Shown here: positions 11,580-25,546 of the stretch, piece by piece
Numbering within the stretch: the first letter of the stretch is position 1
Layout of the letters: each line of letters starts with the position of its first letter
Origin: Lanius collurio
Lineage: Eukaryota; Chordata; Aves; Passeriformes; Laniidae
Length of the DNA stretch: 64,000 nt
Direction: 5' to 3'
NCBI GenBank assembly: GCA_020086605.1
Contig: JACBWW010000003.1
Span: 57,645,847-57,709,846 of the forward strand
Program-made: the position numbers and the translations under genes
Notes under the pieces: generated by a model
The model's input: only the letters and a program-made list of their open reading frames with translations
Database searches by the model: none
What the model was told of the DNA's origin: nothing

Positions 11580-12139
11580 AGTAATTATGTGTTTTACTGA
11601 CAGAGAAAACATTCCAGATGGGCAAAATACTGGGAAACCAGCTTCAGGCCAGGAGCCTGAAACATGTATCAGAAACATTAAAGTCAGAACTGTATTAACT
11701 ACGAGTTCCCTCTCTAATCATCAAGGAGACATACATGCCTTTCAAGTTATTCAATCCAATTACGATTTGAATATATACAGGGAGTGTAGGATGGACTGAA
11801 TTCTTAGTTTATGGCACCTCTTTGCCAGAATTCTCCAGAGAAACTCATGAATCACTTCATAATGCTCAAAGTATTGAAAGAAATTCTTATACTCGGGTAG
11901 CCCGACATTAGCCATCAGACATGAATAGCATAAGACCCTTACATATTCTCCTTTGTTTTCTTCTCATGCTTTTTCATTACACCAGTGACCATTTTTTCAT
12001 GCCCTTCTTGCAAGTGTGCATGTTCATCTATTTGTGCAGAACCTGGAAGCAGAATACTGATGTGGGTGGGCCATTGTTCTGACTCACAAGCATGTTTTAA
12101 AGTTCTTGTGACATTTGGCTTCTTCCATCCGTCTATAAG

Positions 12140-12506
12140 NNNNNNNNNNNNNNNNNNNNNNNNNNNNNNNNNNNNNNNNNNNNNNNNNNNNNNNNNNNNN
12201 NNNNNNNNNNNNNNNNNNNNNNNNNNNNNNNNNNNNNNNNNNNNNNNNNNNNNNNNNNNNNNNNNNNNNNNNNNNNNNNNNNNNNNNNNNNNNNNNNNNN
12301 NNNNNNNNNNNNNNNNNNNNNNNNNNNNNNNNNNNNNNNNNNNNNNNNNNNNNNNNNNNNNNNNNNNNNNNNNNNNNNNNNNNNNNNNNNNNNNNNNNNN
12401 NNNNNNNNNNNNNNNNNNNNNNNNNNNNNNNNNNNNNNNNNNNNNNNNNNNNNNNNNNNNNNNNNNNNNNNNNNNNNNNNNNNNNNNNNNNNNNNNNNNN
12501 NNNNNN
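12140..12506. other. Assembly gap (367 N)
   Basis: An unbroken run of N. The flanks are ordinary AT-rich sequence. Frames that appear to cross this gap are artefacts of translating N. The non-round length suggests an estimated rather than a placeholder gap size. Confidence 0.99.
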
Positions 12507-13069
12507 TGGAATCTGACCCAGTTCAGAACAAAGAAACATTCTGTAATATTAGCAGGATCTAATTGAACCTCTTGGCTGTAAGCAAAGCAATTAACAATGT
12601 AACAAGCAATTATGCGTGATGTTCAGTTAACAACAAAATAAACATGATAAAATATGTCTGCAACATTTTGAGTCAAAACCTCATAGAGAGTTACCATGTG
12701 CTCTCACATCTTCTGGGCAAGTACTGCTTCGTTAGCAAAGTATTATCCATGTGTTTTACACCACTGTCTAATTGCACGGGAGGCAGTTAAGAAGATCAAA
12801 GAGCTCTATTAACAACAGATAACCACAGAACAAATATGATTAAAGTAATTACAGAAGGAAGTAATCTGCTAATTCTTAATGATTCTGAGAACTCGGAGAG
12901 AAGCTCTCAAAGTGATTCTCCTCACTGAAAATCAGGGTGTTACTGCAATGGACTGATATGATATTTTGTGTTTCAAAGTGTGAGCCATTTTCCGATATAT
13001 GTTTTTTCTTATGCCTTCCCTCAAACTTCATACTCACCTGTGACATGATTCAGAAGCAGAAACATCCTT

Positions 13070-13390
13070 ATCACAATAGTTACCAATTTTCTTTTCCCCA
13101 CTTCCCCTGTCTTTTGGCACCTGGCAAAATTTTCCAGGCCTCTTTAATTTCTAACCAGGACTTACCTTTACCTTCCAGGCAGTCTCTGGAAACAAACTTG
13201 GGCCATTTTCCTCACCCTTCCTTTCCTTATACATGCTTTCTATCTTATCAACTAGAACTAGAGATGATTTTTCACTCCTTCCACTCTTCCCCCTCTCACT
13301 CTGCCCTAAAACCTCCTCCCTTTTTTACCTCACCTTTTCACTTCAGTCATCCTACCAGCACTGACACTAATAACCCTTTCCTTTATGTTC
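13070..13390 (+). repeat. Pyrimidine-rich tract
   Basis: The plus strand is strongly enriched in C and T over about 320 bases, with runs such as TTTTCCCCACTTCCCCTG and CTTCCCCCTCTCACTC. There is no regular repeat unit. The tract ends in TTCTTCTTCAG, which looks like a splice acceptor, but no convincing exon follows (the next bases are TAGACAACTGAG). Confidence 0.6.
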
Positions 13391-16300
13391 TTCTTCAGTA
13401 GACAACTGAGCAGCTAATTTAGAATTAAAGGGAGACAGATATATGTTTATTTATACTGTGAGGGATTTTGGGAATCTTCCTGAGAACAGAACCTTTTAAA
13501 TGTGCATCTTCTGTGTTTCTCCTCTTTTCTCCTTTCCCCAGACATTGCTCCTCTTTTGCTGTTTCCTGTCTTCACTGGCATCAAAATATGCCTGGCCTCA
13601 GTGCCTTTAAGCACTGAAATGCAAGCACCTCTACAAATCACTGTTTGACATTACACAGCTTCTAATAATGTCTGAAGCTTCACTGTGTCACTTTGCTGTT
13701 GGCATTAACAATCACAGCTGGAACCAATGCAAAAGCTCATTGACCCTTTCATGGTCTGAAACCAGCACATTTTGCCCAGCTATAACCAAAATACATGTTC
13801 AGAACTCATGTCGTACCCTCAGAGATGCACTGTACACACACAGAAACTATATTTTCTCTAAATTAATCTAATCCTTGCTCTCCAACCTCTCTTTCTTCTC
13901 TCCTCTTCAGATGCTGCTTAAAAATGTCATTTTCTAGTATTCTTGAATGACCAAAGTATTTCTGCTCAAGGCCTGAGATCTTGTCTCTGCTACAGCCAAC
14001 AGATCTATCCCAATGCTATCTGTTATTATTCAGTTAGAGTGCTATCCCAGTGTGGACACTGCTTTTATCAAGACTAACGTCAGAAGGCTAGAAATAACAG
14101 AGGCCAGATTCCTGCATCTGTATTAGCACTCAATAAATGACCTCTTTTTTCTGAAACTACTTATATGCCCAGAAAGACCAGCTCCTCCAAAAAACCCATG
14201 GCCAGTTATGATGCCTTCCCAGAAATCAAGAAGGAAGAACCTGTTTTGTTGAAAAGACAGTATGAAAACAGAAAAATTCAGGTCATGCTTAAGCAACTAA
14301 ATAAGAGCATAAATACATAGGGAAGGAGTAACTGGTCCAGCAGGAATTACTATCCTCCCATGACATAGTGGTGAATGCTCTACATTTAGTACTGATGGGC
14401 ATGCTAATGAAAAAAACCCTGGATCTTTGTTAAGGAAAACTAAAAATGTCATTTTTGCTTTCAATTTTGTTAGATTTTCCTTTAATGTTGATTGCCTCAC
14501 CATTTTTTGGTAAGATCCCCCTGAAGGTAATTAATTGTCTTTTGGAAATCAAATATTTACATTTGAAAAAGGTCACAGGGTTCTCTGTTCCTAATTTCCG
14601 AGGTGTCCAGCTTTGTTATGTTATCTGATCTTTGCAGTTAGAGCTTTCTCCCTCTCCTAGTAACACAGAGATGGCATAGTCTTCTCCACTTAAAGGTGGA
14701 CAGCAAGGTAAAATACGTACCACTCATAGTCACAAAAAACTCCCATATTCCTGAGATGATAGTATCTCCTGATTTTCATCCCAGGTAACTGGTAACTAGA
14801 CACCCCTTGCTGCCTTTCAGCTGAACTATTGCTGTCACAGCACCTGCTTGAAGACCCAGGACTGCAGGAATAAATTTCTAGAGAAATGTGGGGCATAATG
14901 GTTTCCAGGTAAGGATGACTGCCATGATCATACCTAATTGATTAGGTGATGTGTAATTTTGTCATATTCACCCTGTGCCTTCAGGGCTCTTGATCTGCAG
15001 GGTGCTCTGGAGAAAGTTTCTCATTAGAGAGTCACTTCATTAGAAAGTTTTGCTTTAAGTGGGCTGGGCTAAGCAGGACGAGGTGTTTTACAGCACTAGG
15101 CAAGGTTCTTTTTAAAGAGCTAATGAACCTGTACATATAAAATTGTCTGTGCAACTGGGTGAGGAAAACCTGCCCATTGCTCATGTGGGGTATATTTACC
15201 AGGCTATTTCAGGTTCTGAAAGAGGCCATTAACATCATTGTGCCTCAGAGCACCTGAAGTCAAAGCCTTTGTTGTCCAATAAGCAAACGGAAAGAGGGAA
15301 GTGCTTCCAGAGGGCAATTCAAAGCACTTGCTTTGGTTACCTGCTATGGGTATAAGTAGGGTGAACCTTTCTCCTCCATCCATATGGATTTTGCAGAGTT
15401 TAGTGAAAGTCTCTCTAGGTTCTAACAAAAACGAGCAGAAGATGCTCAGCCATCTGGTATGAGGCAAGACCACACGTGCCTGACCAATTTTCTTAGAGAG
15501 AAGTGTCCTGTTCCATGTAGACAGGAGTGAATGGATCCTTTTCCCAGAGGACATGAAGATTACAGTACTTTCAAAAGCACTGAGTTCCTGAATGGGAAGA
15601 GATCCATTGAGATCATTGATCCACTGAGATCAAATCCCTGTAGGGCTGCCTCATATTTACTTCTATTTTCTGTTTGATAGCCAAGTTAGTACTACTGTCC
15701 CTTGACTAAAATCTAAGGACACTAAACAGATAATTATAATTTTGCCAAATCAGGTTCTTAAAATCTGTATATTCTGTCTCAGGCAGTTTGTGGGGGTTTT
15801 TTTAGGAAAGAGGATGAAATTGAGGGAGAGAGAGGAGAAGAGGGGGAAAATGGGAAGTCTTGACTATATATTTCACTCCTATTTTCTAATTAAACTAACA
15901 ATTAAGTAAGCTTTAGGAATTAAATTACTAAAGATATTCTCTCACTGCTTAAGTCCCTACCTCAGCTTTTCACTGAAAGGCTGACATTTCTTCCCAGGAT
16001 GCTTTCAAGTTAGTTGCTCGTTTAAGTTTAGAGAAGGCAGATTGCTACAGCTGTGCTGGTTAGTCTGTGGCTTTCTTCCCTATTTTTTTTCCACAAAGGT
16101 GAGTACTGTGTGATTTGCTTATATTTTTTTTTTCTGAATACATTCAGAATACATTTTCTCCCATTTACCATGCCATGCAACTTGAGTAGGAAAATGGTAC
16201 ACTCCATTTCCATTCCTTCATGTGTTGTGCTTCAGCTGCATTTCTGTGCAAATCTGTGAAGTGTGGTGTTGAGAGACAGGCAATGTTTTAACTGATGTTT

Positions 16301-19187
16301 TTAATATTTATTTTTCATAAAAGCTTTATTTCTTTCTTAATTTGAACTAAGTGGAAGCTAATAGATCAACCAAGCCTAAAGATCCCATTGCCAAATAAAA
16401 TATACAAAGCTTGAAGTTAATAACTATTTTTATAGCACATGTTGGTACTAAAAGAAATAGTGGATCCTTTCAGCTAATTCTCTAACCTTTATTTTAGGCA
16501 TGTGACTAAGATTCCTCATTTTAAAAAAATGTTTAGCCTTCAACAAATTTCCTTCATGCCATTGGGACCTGATAGGTGCTTAGCATGTAGAATGAGCAGG
16601 TGATTTATTCAGGTGCCTGTAAACATAATCCCACAAAGATTTATTTATTTTAAAATCAAGTTTAAGACTTCATTGTGCATTCTGAAGCCCAGCTTCTAAG
16701 TTCTTGTTTGCAGCGTGTTGGTGTTTTGATTAACCAATTGGTTTAACTTACCTTTACTGCCAATTTGTGACATTTAATGCATGTAAGATAGTCACTAATA
16801 AATAACTGCAATTTTATTAGCTGAATAGTTAGAAGGACATGACTGATAAGTAAGATGTCACATAAATCAGTAGCAAAAATGACCGACTCTGAAGGCCAAA
16901 CATAGCAAAGCCTTAAATCTTTGCATCTTCTATAGATTTATTTATAAATCAATACACAAATCACAGCTGGGAAGTTAAATTCAAGAGTAATTAACTTTAG
17001 ATCAAACTGTCTTGATACACTGTAAAACAGCAAGAACATTGTGAAAATAATTAACTTGCATATTGTTTTGTATTCTACCACAGCATGGACTAGTTTGAAG
17101 ATGGGTTTCTTCACACAAAAAGCTGTCACTTATATTGGAGTGGTGAAATAACACAGCAATCCACGGTAACTGAATAATGAATATAAAAATGTGAACATAT
17201 CTCTAAGTAGTTATACAGGAATATAATCTCTTTTTCTACTAGAAATTTTTCCTTCGGTTTCATGTGTGTTTTTCTGAATGTCACTTACAAAGCAGAAATT
17301 CTTAGTACAGAGATGATCTTTTCTGTGTCTCTTCTTTTCCTTGTTGTTGATCTCTTTCCTTCACAACCTCCACTTTAAAATGTGAAAGTTTATCTGAATA
17401 CCTATGTATATACAAACATATATATGTAAATTTTTTTAAGTGGAATTTAAAGGGGGAAGTAAAAGTTTATTACATGCCACACTCTAGCTGCCGTAGTGGA
17501 GAAGTGAGATGGGTTAAATCAAATCAAACCTACTCCGATTATTATCTTTAAAAAGTAGGAAAGTATTCTTGTCAGCTAGTGGAGAAATACTGAGATAAAG
17601 TAAGCACAAAGCTAATTTTCTAGGTATTGCGAGTACCCAGAATTTCAAAAGAAGTAAATATGTTGATGAATATCTCATTCAACCCATTTTTGCCTTTCCT
17701 ATGATCACACCCAAAAGTTTGGGCAAAAGAAGATATGTTGACAGCTATGCCTACATTTTGCATTCTGGAATTATCTTTTACTGCAGTTACAAAATGATAT
17801 TACCAGGGTTGGAGATGAAGTCTTAATTTCACTTTCTACTGGTTGTACTTCAAAATTTACTTTGAGTTTTTTGTGTTTAGCAGCTCTTCAAGAAAACTAA
17901 AATGCTTCCTCCTAGTTGTGTAATCCCAACCAAACAACAATAAAGAAAAACCCCAACAAACTAACAAAATCCTATACCCTCAAATTCCAACAGAACTCAA
18001 AGATTTTAAAGAGCAGTATGTTTTCTAGCATAAAGGTCTTAACTTGTCTGGGAAGAGAATGAAGGAAGGGCAGCTCTGTGCTTACAGTACTCACTTTGAA
18101 CAAGCCAAGCTACTGTGAGTATCCCTCATCTCTTACTGGAATTCATGGAAAATATGTTAAATATACATTCTCTGTGATTTGCTATTACCATTTCCTTCAT
18201 GTAGTTCATGAAGTGTTCTCACCTAACAAAGGCTTTGCACCGCTGCTGTAAGAGCACTCGGCACAGAGCATATCCCAAAATAACAGAATATCAATGAGTG
18301 AGTGAAGCCATGTGGGAGAACATCGCTCACTGCTGTTTTCCTGAAGTTGTCAGATACCTTTCCTGTCTGCTCCAGAGCTAAAAGGGAAAAGAAGTTTAGG
18401 GTCTGCATGAGTTGCAGATGCAACTCTCAACTGGTGTAGGACCTACAAGGCAGGGCCGACAAAGTGCAGCTGGCAGAGAAATTAAGTATCTTGAATTGCT
18501 GTTTCTACCAAGTTCTGGGGAATTATCTCTCTACTTATGGAAATGATTCAAATGGGAACTCAAGGCAGAAAAGATGCTTTTCCACTAATCATGTGGTTTC
18601 CTCTCTAAGAAACAGAGGTTTTGTTCTTAGGCACATTTAATGAAACTTAAAAATTTGGGCCATCTCCCCAAAGGTGAACACATCAGTACTTGAATGAAAA
18701 ATGCTGTTTAGTGAGGTCTGTCATAACGCACTTGTGGATCTGGAATAGGCATCCTGGATGGCAAATATGTAATTTATCTTATAGTCCATGAATTTTTATT
18801 CTTTGAGTGAAAGTAGGTGGAAGGGCTGCATAACATCAGTCTTGTGTCTATATTCATTGTGTGTCCTTACTTGTACTTCCTGAGACATTTACCACATTGA
18901 TAGTTAACAGGCCCTCTAAATAAATGCCAATGAACAGTGGGAATTTCTGAGAAGAGTGACAAACTTGAAAGAGCACGACCCTTGAGCTTGGATGATGTGG
19001 AATGCTGGAATTTTTCAGTTAAAATAGTCATGGTTATTTTTCAGAAATGTTCCATTTTCCAGAGAAGTAAAGTCCTTTAAAAAGATACACAAACTTTGGC
19101 TCATAAAGAACTTTTCCCCTGTTGCATCATCCCAATACATGGATATAAGCATTTAAATCTTCAGGAGAGCAATAAGTATATTTTGTA

Positions 19188-19234
19188 TTTTGGAAAAATA
19201 ACATTGAATGTTTTTGGAAAGATAACATTAAATG
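19188..19234. repeat. Imperfect tandem duplication, unit about 23 bases
   Basis: Two adjacent copies (19188-19210 and 19211-19234), each reading T4-5, GGAAA, A or G, ATAACATT, A or G, AATG. They differ by two substitutions and one T. Confidence 0.9.
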
Positions 19235-20366
19235 TCCAAATCAAAGCTGGAGACTTGGTTATTCTGTGTTAAAGACAAGAGAGAAAGACTGGTAGTTCCC
19301 AATGTTAAAGTTAATTTAAGTGCAGGAAAGATCTCTCGGCCAATGTGGTGATAGGATAAAATGCAGGGTAAAAATGGGGCGATGGCATTACACAACAGTC
19401 AGAGGAGAAAGTCTAAGAAATGTTTCAGTATTCAGTCCAGAAGGCACAGTCAGAACACATCCTCCCCATGAGTTACCCCAGCTTCTGGATAAAGTGCCCT
19501 GTTGCATCGGAACATGCTGAAGATTGTCTGTTGAATCATGTCAGTAATCACATGGATAGAAGTGGGCTCATGGGACTGAGTTCACATCCTGCTAATATAG
19601 GACTGACATCACTGGAGTAAAAAATAAATATATTCACCACATGTTTTTCCATGACTGAGAATGTAACATAGTTTTGTGACAATTATCGTCCAAAACTTAC
19701 CCACAGCATTGCAAATGGTGATCTGCAGACTCATGAAATATAGCGAGCATCAGCCTCTTGGAGCACTACCCATTAATTTTTTGTTAAATTCATTGATGTT
19801 ACAGCATAGTAATCTTCCAGCTTCCTGTGACAAAACTTAGTCCACTGTAGAAGACTGAAATATCTCCTGAAGACCACTTTTTCAAAAGCTTCAAATAGCA
19901 TTCAGCATTTTTATTGCTAAGGGAAGACAAATATGAAGTGGGGCATTGAGAAACAAAAGCATTCTGGTCCACTGAAGGTTTTTTTTAAAAACACTCCTGA
20001 AAAGTGAATGGACAGTGATTTAGTAGATGGTGGGAAGTTACAGATGATCATCCTTATTCCATTTTTCTGTTGCTACAATACTTGGTAGAAATTTTTGTCA
20101 GAGAGGAAACAACAGTACTAGGCGGTTAATGCATAATTCAAATTGATGACCTTGTCTTCACCTGACTACAGCATCTGCCTCTGACAATTAAATGGAGAGT
20201 ATTAGAACTCCTCATCTTTGTATCAGTTGAGGCAGAAAAGAAAAAGGTATCTTTAAGTGGGCAGGAATCTCATCCTAACAGTTACTATTGTAGAGCTTCT
20301 GGCGTTAGATTTCCTCAGATGGAGATGAATTATCTTACCCTTGAAGCCTCAAGATTGTTATAGTTG

Positions 20367-20384
20367 AACAATGGACAACAATGG
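20367..20384 (+). promoter_or_regulatory. Paired SOX-type motifs
   Basis: AACAATGG occurs twice, at 20367-20374 and 20377-20384, ten bases apart start to start (about one helical turn). This is the HMG-box SOX consensus. A CTTTGTTTAAAC string (SOX/forkhead-like) follows at about 20397-20408. The motifs are seen directly; function is inferred, and a simple local duplication of GAACAATGGACA would also explain them. Confidence 0.3.
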
Positions 20385-21544
20385 ACAAAATGAAATCTTT
20401 GTTTAAACAGTCTCTAGGAACACTAAGAGATACAAATAACTGTTAAAAAAAAAGAAGGAATGGCACTTAAAAAAATGTAACTATTGAGGAAAAATTGTGG
20501 CTGTCCCAGGAAATCTGTGTGGGGGTTTGGCTGTCTTCGTATTTCACATGAACCATATACATCTAAGAAATTTAATTTTCTTCCACAAGACACACACCAC
20601 TGTTAGATTTATTTTCACTTGTGCATTATTTAAAGAAATATTGAAATTATCACTGAAATTACCAATCTTTTTTTTCTGTTTACATGCTGACATATATGTA
20701 GATGAGCTGTGCAAATAATAGATTCTTGAATTCTCCAACTGCATTAACAATTACATTTGATCCTGACAAACATTTTTCATTGTCAAACAATAAAGAATAT
20801 TGATTTCTCAAAACAATATCTATTTTTATGCCAAATTTTAGGAAATTAGTTCACTGTTAAATAGTATTTTGATACTTTCTATATTTTCTAATTTATTTAT
20901 AAACTATTAACTCTTCATTTTCTTTGCAAAGCACCCAGGTCAGCCCCCAAACCTGCTTAGAAATAGAAGTATATAAATCATATTCTTAGCCTGTATGATG
21001 TTTATTTCTTTACCCTTACTACACAAGTTAACCACACAACGAGCATGTCACCCAAAATTAAACACGCCAAAATTTTCTGCTAATTTTTGTTGCTTTTGAA
21101 CTGTGTTTTGCAGCACCCACTCACTGACAAGAGATTGTAATAGGATGTAGAATTCAGCCTGGGTGAAACAATTTGTTTCCCTTTTCCTTGTCTTCCCTCC
21201 ACTGGCAGGTCTTGCTCTGGGGTATCCCAGGAATGTTGCTGTGGGACATTTTTAGCCTTTTGCCAGCTGAATGATAATTGTTTCCTATCTCTGAGTCTTG
21301 AGTTCCATGCATCCCTCCTCCTCCCCCAAGCCCTGGATTGAAGCTCTGAGCTTCCTGTGAGGTCTCTGCAACAGCCCCAAGGGCCTCTTCTGCTACCATA
21401 TGTATGTAATCACAAACTGAAAACTTTTCTGCTTCTTAAAACACAGGGCTGCCATGTGAGATAACTATCTACAGATAGCAGCCTCACACTGAAAAGCCTT
21501 CAGATCCACCCTCTGCTGATTTTTTTCAAATTGTCCTTTCATGC

Positions 21545-21597
21545 CTTTTTTTTTTTCCTTTTTTTTTTTTTCTTTCTTTTTTTTTTTTTTTTTCTTT
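21545..21597. repeat. Long T-rich tract
   Basis: Fifty-three bases, almost all T, with a few C interruptions. It may be the poly(A) remnant of an old minus-strand insertion, but no retrocopy is recognisable on either side. Confidence 0.9.
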
Positions 21598-24500
21598 GTC
21601 ACACACCTTGGTATTAACATAATGAACAAGCAACATTAATTAATTCTATCAGGACACAGTTCCACCTTAAGAACTTACCTTCTCCACACTAAGAAACACA
21701 CAGAAATTCATAACCAAAATGAATTTAACTGCCCAGGAGAGAGCACTTAAACTGGTAGGCAGATTCTAAATTATTTTAAGTCTGTCTTATACTCACTTGA
21801 ATTTGTATGAATGTATTTGCAGTGCAAGGACCTAGGAGCTCTAAGAGCTCTGACCCATAAGCAGTGGCTTACTGGGATCAACTCAAGGATGTGTGGTTAT
21901 TTTAGGAGCCTTCTGGAGACCTGTATCCTATTGAAATGGGGTTTTTGCTGCTCATGAAGCAGTTGCAGATCCTCTGTTGTTAGTAGGCTGATGCTGGAAA
22001 ATGGACAGAAAAAAATAAAATTAAACTTCTCAAAATTCAAGCTAACAAAAAACCAAAAAAACCCAAACAAGCAAATAGATAAAAGGCTGAAATAAAACTT
22101 GCTGCAGATCATTTACTTCAAGGAAAGCTGAAACTCACTGCAATGGAGTTTGAGCCCCAGAGGAGCATCTCTTCAGCTGGGGTGGGACCCCTGTTGCGTA
22201 GTTCTGTCTGAAAGCTATGCCAAAATAAACATAATTTTTGTGTGAAACAGATGCAATTTTGTTTTCATACCATAGTTAAAATCAACTGTTTCAAATGAAC
22301 TGAGAGGAAGAAACTAATTTAAAGTCTAGCTAAAAAAATGCCAATTTTTAACCTGTAAAAGGACCTGGGTTTTATTTTATAATTTCTTCTCTTAGTTAAG
22401 TGGTATCTCAAGATAATAATAACAGTAATGATAATAATCATCTTTCCCAACATTTTTGCCATTTAATGAAGTAACAGTAGTTTGCTTCCAATTTTTAAAT
22501 ATGGGTCAATGTAATGCAGCCAGTCTAGGTAAAGATGTGGCCTATTCATTCTAATAAACACAGAATCAATTACTTAAAATAAAAATTATGATCTACAGAT
22601 TATTTAAAGCATTGCTAAGAATGTTACATCAACTATTCCTCAAATCTAGGAACATTTCAGAATTTCATGTTGGAAAAAAGGAATGTAGTTGGGAGAACAA
22701 TATTGTTCCTAGAAAACGGAGATCACAGAATTATTTAATCCCTGAGCCAGCACAGGTTGCCTTTGTAAGAGTCCTCTGACTTGGCTTTAGTCAGATTTCA
22801 AATTGCCTCAGCTTTCTTCTTTATTCAAATTCTTCTAACCTGGAGGAAGGAGAGTGAAGGGGTGGTGGGTTTTGGTTTTGTTTGTTTGTCTTGCCTATGA
22901 AGTGTGTGATTCTCAATTAAGAACTTTCATAAGGTTAGCATTTTAAGGCAAGCTCAACACTCCCACTGTGACTCTTACTAGGAAAAAATCTTGCTCAAAG
23001 TGGGCAAAAGTAATGACTTTCCCATCAACTGCAGTGCAATTTGTGTTGCAAGTGTAACCTTAAGTATATTTACACTTTCATCCTTTTCACAACATGATTT
23101 CATTAAGAATTTGAGTGCTTCTTTTCACTGTTTAAAGTATTAGACATGGATTTTTTTGATGGCTTAACCCCCTCCCTTCTTCTGCCCAGCCCAGGGGAAA
23201 ACCAATTTTTGCTTTGCACATACATATTTCCTCTTCTTTATATTTATGTCAGCATTTCCCTTTAACAACTGTGAAAACACAGGCTCTTTTTGGTGTTATT
23301 TCCATCAGTATAACTAAACGATGAAATGATTCACGAGCACTGATAACTAACAAATTTAATGTGTACAGATATTTCTTCCCATTGGTAACAGTCACTTGGT
23401 GATGGAATTATGCAGTGAAGGCAAATGAGATCCAAGGGCAAATTTTGTTTTTGAATAATTTGACTTGTTTGTAAACCAGATGCCAATTTTTACTCTGACT
23501 GGCTAGTTGTTCAGGGTACAAATAAAATTGTCTTATTTTCTCTGAGAGGCTTTTTTTTGATAGTAATTGTTGCTTTCAGCCTTATGACTGGAACTTTTAC
23601 TTTCCATGAGTCTGGGTTTCCCTGTAAATTGGAAACTGAAGGAAAAGACCAATTTTTTTGCCCAGCCACACAGGGAATTCAGTGCTCTCAATGATATACC
23701 AAATGTTGGGACTTCATTATTTTGCTCTGAGTTTGGAATACTGCCATAAGGTTAGTAATAATGCTGGTAATAGTACTTGTAATTCAAAATATTGTGAACA
23801 ACAAGTATCTCTTGTTAAATTATGTTTCCAATTAAAAGAGAGCATTATTTAATAGGAAATTCCAATATTTGAAAATGTATTTATATATATATAATTTGAT
23901 GCAGTCCTCTGAAGGATAAGTCACTGAAGGAGCACATTGCCACTTGAAGAGCATTAACTCCAAGCTTGTTGTCACTAAACTAATCTTTCCTTATCTTCTA
24001 TTTAGCAGAAGGAATTCCACTCCCAGTTGGAACTGCCAGGTTTTTCTTAGAAATTCTCCTTGCAGAGGAGATTCTGAAAGCCTAAATTCCACAGGGTGCT
24101 TTGTCTTGCTAATGACTTCAGAGCACAATTGGATTCCCAACTGTGCATCTTTGTACTTGAGCTGGTTTGGGACTGATTTGTCCATGGGGGAAAGTAGACA
24201 GCTACAATTATGTCTAAGGGAATCCTCCCTCAGAGCATGAGGGGACATGAGCTCTTGCAGACTGTGTTCTCTCTGCAAAAGGCAAGAGCTAAAGAAGGGG
24301 GTTAACAATGGGATGAAAGGTTTTCTCTGAAGTCATTAAACTGTGAGGAAATGGTGAGGGTCATGAATTGTTACATTAAAGGAATTAATGAGCATGAGGT
24401 GGGAGTTAAATCTGACACCTAAATTATAAAGCAGTCAAGCTCCTAGACCAGCAAACAGTGTCTGCATTTTCATAGCAGATTTATATTTTGATGATCAGAT

Positions 24501-25518
24501 GTCTGCATTTCAGTGTTTTCAGGTATTTCATATTGACTTTCACCATACAGCTGTTAAACCTGTGAAGAAACAAACCAACTTTTTCACACTATGCAGTGTT
24601 CTTGTATTTGTCTGTAAATGTCTGTCCCTATTGATTTCCTCAGGAAAAGAAAGGTCAGAGGAGCACCCTGAGCCAGAAAGGCTACAAAGCAGAAATTTGA
24701 GTGAGTCCAGTGATACAGCAGCGAGGGAAGAGAGGGAGAACAGGTAAAAAAGGGTGATACTATAGACTTCAAATTCAGAACTAGAAAATAATGTGTATCA
24801 GTGGCACCCACTACACCCCACGTCATCCAAGAAACATAGTTTATCTTCCCAGGGATGTGAAGACACAGGGAACAAGCTGCCTTCAACAGCTGCTGGGAAC
24901 CCCTGTCCTGCTACAACTCCTTGTCCTAATGATAAAGCTCAAAACTGGCAGAAAGCTCCTGAAAACACGTAATTTTAAAAAGCAGGTAACTGGTCAGTGT
25001 AGGAGAAAGGACTTTGCCCTCTATGGAGACTTTGGTGTCAGCAGCAGGGAGAAGTCTGAACTGGTAGGGCTGTTGTGTTCTCCTTGTGGCCAGGGAAACC
25101 ACTAGGGCAGAGTCTGTCAGCTACTGAGATTAGTGGGTACAGGCAGAACTCAGTATTTCCTTCCTTTTTCCTGTCCATCATTTAAAATTTGATCTTCAAA
25201 CTTACTTGCAGTAATTTTTAAACTCCCTCGATGCCTTCCTAACCAGCAGCAAAATACCCAGGATATACATAATCTCCCAGAACAATTTGATAGCACCAGT
25301 TGGGATACATCGCAGTTATGGGTGTTTTTACCAGGACTTGCTAATTTGTTGCTGTCAAGTATCGGTGCTGGAAATACTTCATTTGCACAGAGGACTCCCC
25401 TCAGCTGCAGGCTAACAAAGCTGTTGAATACAGAACATATTTGTTATTGTGACTTGAAATAAGATTAGTGGGGAAGGACACTTATTTTAATTTCTTCCAG
25501 GTGGCATAAAGCCTTGGG

Positions 25519-25546
25519 TTTTTGTTTTGTTTTGTTTTGTTTTTTC
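25519..25546. repeat. (TTTTG)n pentanucleotide repeat
   Basis: Four TTTTG-type units followed by a short T run. It is a simple microsatellite. Confidence 0.85.

Larger units (their letters stand above)
9331..12139. other. Unannotated AT-rich stretch
   Basis: The stretch includes a perfect 15-base tandem duplication (unit AAAATTAATTATACT, 10083-10097 and 10098-10112) and T-rich runs at 11465-11479 and 11528-11579. A minus-strand frame of 156 codons (10541-11011) starts at an ATG but shows no domain, signal or family I recognise; about one frame of this length is expected by chance in a window of this size and composition. Confidence 0.6.
12507..20360. other. Unannotated stretch, largely featureless
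   Basis: No gene, RNA or transposon family is recognised over nearly 8 kb. It includes a pyrimidine-rich tract (13070-13390, annotated separately), a small palindrome TTCTGAAT/ATTCAGAA at 16132-16149 and an imperfect tandem duplication at 19188-19234. The longest frames (154 codons at 12937-13401 and 116 codons at 15204-15554 minus) have no recognisable similarity; the first is a product of the pyrimidine-rich composition, hence its excess of Ser, Phe, Leu and Pro. Confidence 0.6.

Noticed and set aside
11985..12566. 193-codon frame
   Set aside because: Most of it is translated N from the assembly gap.
12937..13401. 154-codon frame on the plus strand
   Set aside because: Its residues follow from the pyrimidine-rich composition (excess Ser, Phe, Leu, Pro); no domain is recognisable.
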